DNA from: Clostridiaceae bacterium
GTDB lineage: Bacteria; Bacillota; Clostridia; Oscillospirales; Butyricicoccaceae
Assembly (NCBI GenBank): GCA_018383195.1
Contig: JAGZOP010000001.1
Location: 186,001 to 250,000, forward strand
Length of the DNA: 64,000 nt
Direction of reading: 5' to 3'
In this document: positions 42,519 through 51,136 of the stretch, piece by piece
How the letters are laid out: each line of letters starts with the position of its first letter
Position numbering within the stretch: position 1 is the first letter of the stretch
Translations under genes and position numbers: made by a program
Notes under the pieces: generated by a model
What the model was told of the DNA's origin: nothing
Databases searched by the model: none
The model's input: the letters and a program-made list of their open reading frames with translations, nothing else

Positions 42519-45122
42519 TCAGCGGGTCATCTGCACACGCTTCGGGATGGAGTTTGCAACCTTGTACGTCTCGGTGTAGGTCTTGTAGCCCGAAGCCGTC
42601 ACTGTCAGCGGATAGTCGCCGCGCTCCATTGTGAAATTCGCCGTACCGTCCGCGCCGGTGGTCTGCGTCTGATTGCCCAACGTAACGGTCGCACCGCTGA
42701 CCTTTGCGCCAAAGCTGTCGGTCACGGTAATCGAAACCTGCTCCAGGATGGCAACCTCAAAGCTCAGCTTCTGGCTCGAAGAGGATACCCGGAAGTTCTT
42801 GCTCATATTTTCAAACTGCTCGCCCTGCACAAGCGCCGTATAATTACCCTTCTTGACATAAAACGTCGCAATGCCCGAAGAATCGGTCAGTTTTTCCTGC
42901 TCCTGCGTTGCGGATTCATTGTCCTCCGCCGAAGTGTCCGGCTTTACGATGACCGAAGCGTCGCGCACAGCAACTCCATCGCCGTCAGTCACGCTGACAC
43001 GCACCTGATAGGTGGTCACAAAGTTCACACGGAGCACCGGATTCACACCCGAGGTCATCGAAAAACGCAGGTCGATATACTGCCGTCCATCGGTTGCAAG
43101 GGACGCGATTGCCGAGCGGCTGATGCGCACCTCGCCGGACGAAGAAACGGTATACTGCCAATCTTCTTCGAGCGTCTTATCTGCGCCGACCGCAGTAATC
43201 GCCTTGAGCTTTGCGCCGTCTACTGCCTTGAGCTTCACGCTCAGGTCCTCATAGTCGCTGCTTGCAGTGTTGGCATCAAAATCCACCTCGGTTGCAGAAA
43301 GGGCATTGACTGGCGTGGAATCCTTGATGGTGAGCTGCGCGGTCAGATTGTTGCCGGCGCTCATTGTAAATGTAATCGTCGAAGTGCCGACGCCGCGCTT
43401 TTCCAGCCATTCGCGCTTGATGGCAACCTTGCCGGTCGATGCGTTATAGGTATAGTCCTCGCCGCGTGCCAGATTGGTTCCCGAAATCTTAATCCCGGAA
43501 AGCTGCGTGCCCGATGCGGCGGTCAGCGTAAAGACCACATCATCGTTTTCGGCTGCGCCATGATATTTATCGAACACCGCTTCGCCCGGTGCAAGCGCAT
43601 TTTTGGACGAGTCGGTCACTTTCAGGGTCAGGCGCGCCTTGGTATCGTCGCCAAATTGCAGTTCCAGCTGGTAGGTTCCTTCTCCCACGGTGCTGAGGAA
43701 GGTGCGGTACAGACGGAATCCATTCTCTGTAATCCGGTAATCGCTGCCCTCGCTCAGGGCCTTCCCCTCAAAGATCACGCGGTCAAGCGTACCAGGGTCT
43801 GCGCCAAAGGTAAAGTCATAAGAATTTTCCATCTTAGAATTTGCAGCGTCCCATTCAAACGTGCTCGGGGTCAGCACTACCTGCGTATCCGACTTGACGG
43901 TTTTGCCGTTGATGACTGCGGTCACGCCGCTTGCCAGCGTATAGGCGCCCGGCTGCATGCCGATATTCGCGCCGTTTGCGGTAATATTCGCAGTACCAAC
44001 CGTACCGTAGCCGCTCACCGTGCCGCCTGCCTTCATGCTCAGGGTATTGACACTCGCGCCGCTGGTCAGAGAAACCGTGGACTTGCTTTCCATATCAAGA
44101 TCCCAAACGTCGCAGTCAAGCGTCAGGGTTGTAGAGGTATCTCCATTCACCACAAGATCGTTAAAACCGCCCGCAGAAACACTCAGCGCAGATTCCTTGA
44201 GTGATGCGGTAGATTTTACCTCAGTTTCTGCAAGGTTGGTGTCTCCTGCCGCAGTGACCTGCACCAGACGGTTCATGGACGAACCGACAACAACCCGGCT
44301 GGCATCCACGTTTTCAAGCGTCACATCGCCGCCCGAAATAATCAGCGCACCGTTGATATCCACGTTGGAGAGCGTGACCTTTTCCGAGCCAAGCCCCTCA
44401 GTAATATACAGATCGCCGCCGATCTCTGCGTTTGACAGTGTGCAGCCCTCGGAAATCGTGACATTCTCCACATCGCCGCGGAAATCACTTCCGGTATATC
44501 CCTTGCCTTCCCCGCTCAGCGAATTGCCAAGGTAGGAATACAGGATGCGTGCGATCTCTGCACGGGTCACGGTATTCTTCGGCAGGAACGTGCCGTCCGG
44601 ATAGCCGACAATGTATCCTTTCTGCACTGCTTCATAGATAAATCCTGCGCTCCAGTCGCTGATTTTCGCCTTGTCTGTAAACGAAAGCTGCGCCGGCTTG
44701 ACCTTGTCAGCCGTCGTGGTTTTATACAGACGGCCGATGATTGCGGCAGCCTGCTCACGGGTGACATACCCCTCCGGGTTCATCTTATTGTCTCCGATGC
44801 CCGCAATATATCCATACTTGGTTGCGATCTGCACGGTTTCATAGAACCAGTCGTTCCGGTTCACATCGGTAAAAGAAATATCCGTGGTTTCCGTAAAGTG
44901 AAATGCACGGTTGATGTATCGCATGAATTCCGCACGGGTCACCTTGGCGCCGGGGGTATAGTTGCCCGTAGTGGCGCTCGGGTTAATCACCCCCTCCTGA
45001 TGGAGGTATGTGATATATTTTTCCGCCCAGTGACCATGAATATCGTTTGCAGCGAGTGCAAACGGCTGTGCGCCAAATGCCAGCGTTGCCGCCAGCGCAG
45101 CAGCTAAAATTCTTTTTTTCAA
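42519..45122 (-). CDS. Surface-anchored SLH-domain protein with beta-solenoid, X2 and CarboxypepD_reg-like domains
   Basis: An 867-residue exported protein. A signal peptide (AAALAATLAFGAQPFALA) is followed by three SLH repeats at about residues 27-205 (HGHWAEKYITYLHQEGVINP, DWFYETVQIATKYGYIAG, SAGFIYEAVQKGYIVGYPDG) that bind cell-wall polymers. Residues about 205-420 are Ser/Thr/Val-rich repeats resembling a beta-solenoid. Then come three CBM_X2-like modules (ARGEDYTYNASTGKVAIKREW type) and two carboxypeptidase-regulatory-like Ig folds at the C-terminus. No catalytic domain is seen; it may be a structural or adhesive wall protein. Promoter not identified. Confidence 0.85.
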   Translation of the reverse strand: MKKRILAAALAATLAFGAQPFALAANDIHGHWAEKYITYLHQEGVINPSATTGNYTPGAKVTRAEFMRYINRAFHFTETTDISFTDVNRNDWFYETVQIATKYGYIAGIGDNKMNPEGYVTREQAAAIIGRLYKTTTADKVKPAQLSFTDKAKISDWSAGFIYEAVQKGYIVGYPDGTFLPKNTVTRAEIARILYSYLGNSLSGEGKGYTGSDFRGDVENVTISEGCTLSNAEIGGDLYITEGLGSEKVTLSNVDINGALIISGGDVTLENVDASRVVVGSSMNRLVQVTAAGDTNLAETEVKSTASLKESALSVSAGGFNDLVVNGDTSTTLTLDCDVWDLDMESKSTVSLTSGASVNTLSMKAGGTVSGYGTVGTANITANGANIGMQPGAYTLASGVTAVINGKTVKSDTQVVLTPSTFEWDAANSKMENSYDFTFGADPGTLDRVIFEGKALSEGSDYRITENGFRLYRTFLSTVGEGTYQLELQFGDDTKARLTLKVTDSSKNALAPGEAVFDKYHGAAENDDVVFTLTAASGTQLSGIKISGTNLARGEDYTYNASTGKVAIKREWLEKRGVGTSTITFTMSAGNNLTAQLTIKDSTPVNALSATEVDFDANTASSDYEDLSVKLKAVDGAKLKAITAVGADKTLEEDWQYTVSSSGEVRISRSAIASLATDGRQYIDLRFSMTSGVNPVLRVNFVTTYQVRVSVTDGDGVAVRDASVIVKPDTSAEDNESATQEQEKLTDSSGIATFYVKKGNYTALVQGEQFENMSKNFRVSSSSQKLSFEVAILEQVSITVTDSFGAKVSGATVTLGNQTQTTGADGTANFTMERGDYPLTVTASGYKTYTETYKVANSIPKRVQMTR

Positions 45123-45275
45123 AGTATTTCACCTCTTGCAGTTTCAGTAGGTTGGGGTGCGGCAAAAATTTTTCATTGCACATTGCCACTTTGTATCATT
45201 ATACCATTTCTCGATGTACTTGTACATCATTTTCCGAACGCTTTGCCGCACAATTTCTTCCTGTCAAACACACAT

Positions 45276-46097
45276 TCAGGACGAACGCGCGTAGCGGACA
45301 AACTGTCTGCCTTTTCTGCTCGTGCCGCCAAGCGACAGGATGCGCGCACGCCCCTTTCCCCGCACGGTGATGCGGTCGCCCGCATCCAGATCATGCCCGG
45401 GTTTCAGACAGGGCTGCTGATTGACGAACACCAGACCTTTGCTAATGAACGCCTGCGCGTCGCTGCGGGACAACGAGAAGATCAGCGCAATCAGACTGTC
45501 GAGACGCATGGACGCGACCGAGCCTTCCCCTTCGGTTTCGTGCACCTCCGGGATGTGCAATTCTGCAAGCGGCACGCGGGACACGCTCACGCGCTTGCGC
45601 CCTGCCTGCGCAAAATTCATCTGCACAAAATCCGCCATTTCGCGCAGCACGAGGATTTCTGCCCCTGCGTCGCTCACCAGAATATCCCCGATCATTTCGC
45701 GCTTGATCTGAAGTCCCATCAGGGCGCCCAAATAGTCGCGGTGGGTCAGTGTATCGGCGTCATGCTTTTGCGCACGCACGAGCGCCACCGGACTGTTTTC
45801 TTCATCCTGCACATCACCCGCGGTCATGTATTCCGGAAAAAACACCGCACAGGTGCGTTCTGCGTCCGCATAGCCGCCCCAAAATACGCATTCCTGCGCC
45901 GCGCCCGCCATGCGCACCGCCTGTTGTACGAGCGCCCGCTCGCGCATGTCGAGGAAACGGGTCGCAGTCAGATAATTGCGCGTCCGGCAGGTTTCCAGTT
46001 TATCCAGTACGCCCGCAAGCAGCAGACGGTCATCCCCATCCTGCGCAAGCGCACGCAAAATTTTTTCTCGCATTGGTTTCCACACTCCATGATTCAT
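45276..46097 (-). CDS. YlmH-like S4-domain RNA-binding protein
   Basis: About 273 residues. The C-terminal S4 domain starts RLDSLIALIFSLSRSDAQAFISKGLVFVNQQ. The N-terminal part (RFLDMRERALVQQAVR, VFWGGYADAERTCAVFFPEY) matches the YlmH family, which works on ribosome rescue/quality control and sits in the division cluster in other firmicutes. It is not in that cluster here. Start uncertain: ATG 46097 has AGAAGGGAGA abutting it; ATG 46073 is the alternative. Divergent from birA. Confidence 0.85.
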   Translation of the reverse strand: MNHGVWKPMREKILRALAQDGDDRLLLAGVLDKLETCRTRNYLTATRFLDMRERALVQQAVRMAGAAQECVFWGGYADAERTCAVFFPEYMTAGDVQDEENSPVALVRAQKHDADTLTHRDYLGALMGLQIKREMIGDILVSDAGAEILVLREMADFVQMNFAQAGRKRVSVSRVPLAELHIPEVHETEGEGSVASMRLDSLIALIFSLSRSDAQAFISKGLVFVNQQPCLKPGHDLDAGDRITVRGKGRARILSLGGTSRKGRQFVRYARSS

Positions 46098-46181
46098 TCT
46101 CCCTTCTATTGTACTGAATTCCAAAATCGTTTACAATAGAATTAAGATTGAATGCTCGATCATTGGAAGGAGACTTTCATT

Positions 46182-47162
46182 ATGGTAAAAGATGAGGTGC
46201 TGCGTGCGCTCGAGCAAAACCGCGGCACGCGTTTTTCTGGAAGCCGTCTGGCGCAGGAGCTTGGCGTTTCCCGCGCAGCGGTATGGAAAGCCATCGAAGC
46301 GCTGCGTGCGGACGGTCTTGCAATCGAATCCACGCCGGGCGGCGGCTACCAACTGGCAGCGGATGATGACTCCCTGACTGCTGCGGGCGTTTCCGCCCTG
46401 CTCACGACCAAAGTTTTTGGGCGCGACCTTGTTGTTGTACCCGAAATCGGCTCAACGAACACCGCAATCAAGCAAAATTACGCCGCTGGACGCGCCGAAG
46501 GATTCACCCTGATTGCCGAGCAGCAGACCGCCGGACGCGGACGTCTGGGGCGCACATTCTGCTCTCCCGCAGGCGGCGGGCTGTATATGAGTGTGCTCCT
46601 GCGCCCACGCATGCCGCTCGACCGTTTGAATTTCATCACCATTGCAGCCGCAGTCGCAGTATGCCGTGCCATCGACCAAACCTGCAGCATCCATCCGGAA
46701 ATCAAATGGGTCAACGACATCTTTATGAACGGCAAAAAGCTGTGCGGCATCCTGACCGAAGCCGCTATCGAGGGCGAAACCGGCAGCATCGACTACGCGG
46801 TGCTCGGCATTGGCGTCAACCTGCGTCTGGATTCCGGCGCACTCCCCGAAGAGGTGCGCACCGTTGCGGGTGCGCTTGCGGACTTCACTGGGCATGTCCC
46901 GCGCCGCGCTGCGCTCGCCGCGCAGATTCTTTGCGAAACAGAGCGGGTTTATGCCATTCTGAATGCCGGCGAAACCGACTCCTTGATTGACGAATACCGC
47001 AGCCGGCTGTGCTGTCTGGACAAGCCGGTGCGCGTTGTCTCTCCCGCAGGCAGCTATGACGCAGTCTGCCGCGATATCAACGCACAGGGCAATCTGATTG
47101 TCGAGCGGGCAGACGGCACGCGTGAAACGCTCTCCTCAGGGGAAATCAGCATCCGTTTCTAA
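46182..47162 (+). CDS. birA: Bifunctional biotin ligase/biotin operon repressor
   Basis: A 326-residue BirA with an N-terminal helix-turn-helix (FSGSRLAQELGVSRAAVWKAIEAL) and the ligase domain (STNTAIKQNYAAG, AEQQTAGRGRLGRTF, KWVNDIF, KLCGILTE). The GRGRRGR-type loop binds biotinyl-AMP. It joins biotin to carboxylases and represses biotin genes. ATG 46182 follows GGAAGGAGA. No biotin synthesis genes are adjacent, so its operator targets lie elsewhere. Confidence 0.96.
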   Translation: MVKDEVLRALEQNRGTRFSGSRLAQELGVSRAAVWKAIEALRADGLAIESTPGGGYQLAADDDSLTAAGVSALLTTKVFGRDLVVVPEIGSTNTAIKQNYAAGRAEGFTLIAEQQTAGRGRLGRTFCSPAGGGLYMSVLLRPRMPLDRLNFITIAAAVAVCRAIDQTCSIHPEIKWVNDIFMNGKKLCGILTEAAIEGETGSIDYAVLGIGVNLRLDSGALPEEVRTVAGALADFTGHVPRRAALAAQILCETERVYAILNAGETDSLIDEYRSRLCCLDKPVRVVSPAGSYDAVCRDINAQGNLIVERADGTRETLSSGEISIRF

Positions 47163-47227
47163 GACGTAGGATTACCCGAAAAAGTTCCCTTTTCAGGCGT
47201 ACAATACCTGCTTTTCGGAGGTTGCAC

Positions 47228-47446
47228 ATGAAATGTCCATATTGTAATGAAGAAATGGTGAAAGGATATATACAGTGCAGAGATGGTCTTTATTGGACAG
47301 AGAAAAAACAATTCATTGCTGCTTTATCCATATTAGGAAAAGGCAGAACATCTCTTGCCAATGGAGCTGCTGAAAATAACAGTGCTGTATATGCCTTCAA
47401 ATGTGAAAAATGCAAAAAAATAATGATTGATTATTCTTCTTTATAA
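47228..47446 (+). CDS. Small zinc-ribbon protein (AT-rich)
   Basis: A 72-codon gene whose product begins MKCPYCNEEMVKGYIQC and ends in a second CxxC pair (FKCEKCKKIMIDY), as in the PF20097-like small zinc-ribbon family of firmicutes. Function unknown. ATG 47228 with GGAGG at a good distance. Codons and base use are markedly AT-rich against GC-rich neighbours, suggesting recent acquisition. It is followed by another AT-rich gene after 57 bases. Confidence 0.75.
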   Translation: MKCPYCNEEMVKGYIQCRDGLYWTEKKQFIAALSILGKGRTSLANGAAENNSAVYAFKCEKCKKIMIDYSSL

Positions 47447-47503
47447 AGGGTACGGTGTTCTTACAAACAGTCTATAAATTCGAATCTTATAAAGGAGATA
47501 TGT

Positions 47504-47890
47504 ATGAGAAAAGAGTTAAAACAAATCTTAGTTATTTGCGGATTTTTTATTATAGGCTGTGTGCTTGGTTATTTTGTCGCGGTTCATCAAATAAATTTGC
47601 TGAGCGACCCTGCATATATCGCGTCTTTGGCAAGCCAAAACATGGCGATTCCTGAGCCATTAGGATTTACAAGAAGTATTCTTTCTTTTGGATTTCTTTT
47701 TTCTGGAATACCTACAGGTTTGATTTTTTATCGTGGCATAGTCAAGAAATGGTTAACTCCTATCGCGCCTAAAATCATCATTGGATTTGTTACTTTTCCA
47801 ATTTATACACTTGCTGGAGTAATCGGTTCAATTCCCTTTATCATTTATAAAGTAATTTTTATTGTAACAAAAAAACGGCGTGACCCCTGA
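47504..47890 (+). CDS. Small AT-rich membrane protein, function unknown
   Basis: A 128-residue protein with three membrane helices (residues about 8-26, 57-78 and 92-116) and a basic C-terminus KKRRDP. Ribosome site AAAGGAG upstream of ATG 47504. Base composition is AT-rich like its upstream neighbour. Its last codons and stop lie inside a bidirectional terminator. No family recognised. Confidence 0.65.
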   Translation: MRKELKQILVICGFFIIGCVLGYFVAVHQINLLSDPAYIASLASQNMAIPEPLGFTRSILSFGFLFSGIPTGLIFYRGIVKKWLTPIAPKIIIGFVTFPIYTLAGVIGSIPFIIYKVIFIVTKKRRDP

Positions 47891-47905
47891 GGTCACGCCG
47901 TTTTT
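47869..47905. terminator. Bidirectional terminator overlapping two gene ends
   Basis: AAAACGGCGTGACC and GGTCACGCCGTTTT; includes the final codons of both converging genes. Confidence 0.9.
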
Positions 47906-48435
47906 CATCCTTCTCTTTCGTAGAGATATCCTTTTTCGCGCAAAGCATTGCGGATGCGCTCAAATACCGTCTCATCCGCGCAGCGAATCCGGTGCAGATG
48001 CAGACCGTCCGTCAATGCAGAAAGCGGGCGCGCATGCGAGCTTTCCAGCTTTTTACGAAATTCGTCGATGTCAAACCGCGAAAACAGGTGCAGCGGTGCA
48101 CAGATCTCGCCGTAAACCGAGTGCTCTACCGTCACATCAATTACAGCGCCGCCATAGTCAATCACCGTATACAGTTCGTCCGCCATATGCGCCTGATCGT
48201 GCGTGCATGCCAGAGAGCGCTCAAAGCAAGCGGCAGCACCCTCGGCAGGCTGCTCCAAAATATATCCGCGCGGCGTGGCAAGAATGCGTAGCCCGCCTGC
48301 GCGCATAATTGCAATATCTCCCACAATCACCTGCCGGCTCACCGTAAACGCGGCAGCAATCGTGCTGGCGCTCAGCGGTTTCTCTGCATGATACAGCAGC
48401 TGTTCGATTTTTTGACGCCGTTCGGCTGCATTCAC
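47905..48435 (-). CDS. niaR: Niacin-responsive repressor (NiaR family)
   Basis: A 176-residue regulator: an HTH_11 DNA-binding domain (ASTIAAAFTVSRQVIVGDIAIMRAGG) and a 3H domain (HMADELYTVIDYGGAVIDVTVEHSVYG, LTDGLHLHRI) with the metal-binding histidines. NiaR binds niacin and represses NAD-salvage and uptake genes; none are adjacent, so it must act elsewhere. GTG at 48435 is the likely start, with GAGGAGA 8 bases upstream. Confidence 0.9.
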   Translation of the reverse strand: MNAAERRQKIEQLLYHAEKPLSASTIAAAFTVSRQVIVGDIAIMRAGGLRILATPRGYILEQPAEGAAACFERSLACTHDQAHMADELYTVIDYGGAVIDVTVEHSVYGEICAPLHLFSRFDIDEFRKKLESSHARPLSALTDGLHLHRIRCADETVFERIRNALREKGYLYEREG

Positions 48436-48609
48436 TGAAATTCTCCTCTCTGATGTTTCCTTTTCCGTTCGCCACATTGCAGGGCAAACCCATTCCCATA
48501 TTTCTTTAAGGATAGCAGTTTTTCTGCATTCCTGCAAGCGACGGTTTTTCTATTCTGCCGCAGTGCGCAGACTGCTTTCCCCATTTTTCGCAGGCAAACG
48601 CAGCCTTCC

Positions 48610-48638
48610 TTGCTTTTTTCCGCAAATTGGGGTAAAAT
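48610..48638 (+). promoter_or_regulatory. Promoter of the UgtP-like gene
   Basis: TTGCTT, 17 bases, TAAAAT; 58 bases before the start. Confidence 0.5.
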
Positions 48639-48695
48639 ACCGATACCGAATCTCATACACAGGGCGGTCAGGGAGCCGCAGAAAGGAGCGTATCT

Positions 48696-49838
48696 ATGAA
48701 AGTTATGATTCTGTCCGTTACCGCCGGTTTCGGCCACCACGCGACAGCAAAAGCAGTCAGCGACGAATTGGTATCGCACGGCGCCGAAGTGCGCACGCTC
48801 GATGTTTACGAATATATCAACCGCGTTGTCAAGGGCACCATTGACAAGGGGTATCTGTTCTCCTCCAAGCACACCAAAGAGCTGTATCGCCTGGTCTACG
48901 CACTCGCCGAGAACCGCGGCACCGCGTATTTCACCACGCCAATCAGCATCCTCAATATTGTGAACGCACTCGGCGCAAGTAAATTCGCGCGGATTGTCAC
49001 CGATTTCAACCCCGATGTACTGGTATGCACCCACGTATTTGCCGCGCAGGTGGTCAACGAAATCAAAAAGCGGGGTCTGCTCACCACGACGACCGTGGGC
49101 ATCATCACCGACTACACCATCCACCCATATTGGGAGGATGTGCCCTATATCGAATATATCGTCACCGCAAGTGAACTGCTCCACCATCGTTCGCTCAAAC
49201 GCGGCATCGAAGCCAATCGCCTGCTGCATTTCGGCATTCCCATCCATCCAAAATTCAACCACACCATCCCCCGTGAGGAAGCATGTGCTGCACTCGGCAT
49301 TGACCCGAACCGCCCGACCATCCTCATGATGGGCGGCAGCATGGGATATTCCAACAACAAAAAGCTCATCCAGAGCCTTTCGACCATCGGAATTGACTTC
49401 CAGCTTCTCGTCGTATGCGGAAACAACAAGCGGCAGTACCGCGAACTGACCCGCACGCTCGAAACCTCTGACGGGACATGCACCGTGCTGCCCTATGGGT
49501 TTGTCAATAATGTCGAAGTGATGATGAGCGCAGCCGACTGCATCATCACTAAGCCCGGCGGTCTGACCGTTTCCGAAGCGCTTGCCAAAAACCTGCCGAT
49601 GATTCTGGTCGATCCCATTCCGGGGCACGAAGAGCGCAATGTCGAATTTTTGATGAACAACGGCATGGCGATGCTGGTTACCAAGACCTTCCCTGTCGAT
49701 GAGGCGGTATACCATTTGTTTACCAATCCTGCACGCCTGCAAAGCATGCGTGAAACCATGCATGCCATCGCCCATCCGGACGCGACCGAGCGTCTATGTA
49801 AATTCATTTTGGACATGCCGCAAGCCATTCGCTCATAA
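48696..49838 (+). CDS. MGDG-synthase/UgtP-like glycosyltransferase
   Basis: A 380-residue GT-B glycosyltransferase of the MGDG synthase family (GT28), which moves sugar from a UDP donor to diacylglycerol at the membrane. The N-domain starts MILSVTAGFGHHATAKAVSDEL; the C-domain holds PTILMMGGSMG, YGFVNN and the donor-binding TKPGGLTVSEALA and PIPGHEERN. Product is probably glycolipid for membranes or lipoteichoic anchors. AAAGGAG upstream of ATG 48696. Ends at a bidirectional terminator. Confidence 0.9.
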   Translation: MKVMILSVTAGFGHHATAKAVSDELVSHGAEVRTLDVYEYINRVVKGTIDKGYLFSSKHTKELYRLVYALAENRGTAYFTTPISILNIVNALGASKFARIVTDFNPDVLVCTHVFAAQVVNEIKKRGLLTTTTVGIITDYTIHPYWEDVPYIEYIVTASELLHHRSLKRGIEANRLLHFGIPIHPKFNHTIPREEACAALGIDPNRPTILMMGGSMGYSNNKKLIQSLSTIGIDFQLLVVCGNNKRQYRELTRTLETSDGTCTVLPYGFVNNVEVMMSAADCIITKPGGLTVSEALAKNLPMILVDPIPGHEERNVEFLMNNGMAMLVTKTFPVDEAVYHLFTNPARLQSMRETMHAIAHPDATERLCKFILDMPQAIRS

Positions 49839-49872
49839 AAAAATGCCTGCACATCTGTGCAGGCATTTTTTT
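49837..49872. terminator. Bidirectional terminator
   Basis: AAAATGCCTGCACA and TGTGCAGGCATTTT; between the converging UgtP-like and 3D-domain genes. Confidence 0.9.
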
Positions 49873-50551
49873 AGCTCATCACATAGACATTTGCACGTGC
49901 AACGCCGAGCGCGTAGCAGCGGCTGTGATCATTCAGGTAAATGTCGATCTTGTTGCCCTTGATTGCTCCGCCGGTATCCTCTGCGATAAAATCGCCGAAG
50001 CCTTCAATATAGACCTTGCTGCCCAGCGGGATCACACGGGGGTCAACCGCAATGGTGCGTCCCTCGGTGCAGGTCGTACCGGTCGCGGTTCCGTTGCCGT
50101 AACCGCCGCTGCACGAGCGGCAAGCGCAGTAGAAGGTCAGCTTGAAGTTGCCCATTGCCTTACCGTTGACCTGAATCGTCTCGGTAACGCCGTAAGCCGA
50201 AGAACGGGTTACGGTGCGACCATAGGTCGGCTTGTAAACGAGCGCCGCGCGGCGTGCCGCTTCTTCCGCAGCCTTGCGCGCTGCTTCCTCTGCCGCCTTC
50301 TTGGCAGCCTTCTCGGCTTCGACCTTCGCCTTGGCCTCTGCCATCTCCTCGGTGGTGCGCACCGAGCCGACCGCCGAATTCGCCGCAGTCGAAATCATAC
50401 CGATTGCTGCCGATGTGGTATCCGAAGCCGGCAGGCTGCCAAGCGCCTTTGCCGAACTGTCGAACGCCGATACCTGCGACACGCAGATCGCTGCACACAG
50501 CGCTGCTGCCGGCAGGCGGCGCATCAGGGATTTCAGATTGAAAAATCGCAT
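49871..50551 (-). CDS. Secreted 3D-domain (lytic-transglycosylase-like) protein
   Basis: A 226-residue exported protein: signal peptide to about residue 29 (ALCAAICVSQVSA), an Ala/Glu/Lys-rich helical spacer at about residues 65-100, then a C-terminal 3D domain (KLTFYCACRSCSGGYGNGTATGTTC, TIAVDPRVIPLGSKVYIEGFGDFIAEDTGGAIKGNKIDIYL). The three aspartates of the 3D motif are present. Relatives (YabE/RpfB-like, MltA fold) cut peptidoglycan. The spacer probably crosses the wall. Function at the wall inferred from family. Confidence 0.88.
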   Translation of the reverse strand: MRFFNLKSLMRRLPAAALCAAICVSQVSAFDSSAKALGSLPASDTTSAAIGMISTAANSAVGSVRTTEEMAEAKAKVEAEKAAKKAAEEAARKAAEEAARRAALVYKPTYGRTVTRSSAYGVTETIQVNGKAMGNFKLTFYCACRSCSGGYGNGTATGTTCTEGRTIAVDPRVIPLGSKVYIEGFGDFIAEDTGGAIKGNKIDIYLNDHSRCYALGVARANVYVMS

Positions 50552-51136
50552 AAAGAATACTCCTAAATTTCTTTCAAATTTCGCCCGATTTCGAGCGTTT
50601 CAAGCCGGTGTTACCGGTTTGTTGTCACGGTGTAATCGTTTTGTTTCCGATTTGTTACCGTTCCGTAACACATGATACCCAGTGCTTCCCCGTTTGTCAA
50701 ACATTTTTCTGAAAAATTTGATTTTTTGATTACATATAGTTATATATATAATAATAAATACATATTAGCAGCAGCAAACATTGAGAAACCGCTCTTTTGT
50801 TCGATGCTTTCATTGTTACAAACCCGATTACAAGGTTACAAAACAGATTCATCACGGAAACTGCACACGCTTTTTTCAGGCTGCATGTATGAGGGCAGCA
50901 TTCTGCGTGCACCATAGGAGTAAAGGTTTCCCTGTACAAATAGAAACGAATGTGGTATAGTTTTAAATAAGCGTTTGTTGACAAGGCGCCCGTCCGCGGA
51001 GGATTTCCGTGCCAAACGGGGCGTGTCATATGGATGAAACAGGAGCCCGATGGTGTATCGCGTGCTTCCTTAAATCGGGAAATTCCCGGATAAATCAAAT
51101 GGATCTATAACGAAAAAGGAAAGTGATAATTACATT
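50552..51136. other. Divergent intergenic region (3D protein / RNase J)
   Basis: 585 bases with an unusually AT-rich stretch at 50700-50770. No supported gene. TTGACA at 50978-50983 has no matching -10. It should hold promoters of both genes. Confidence 0.4.
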
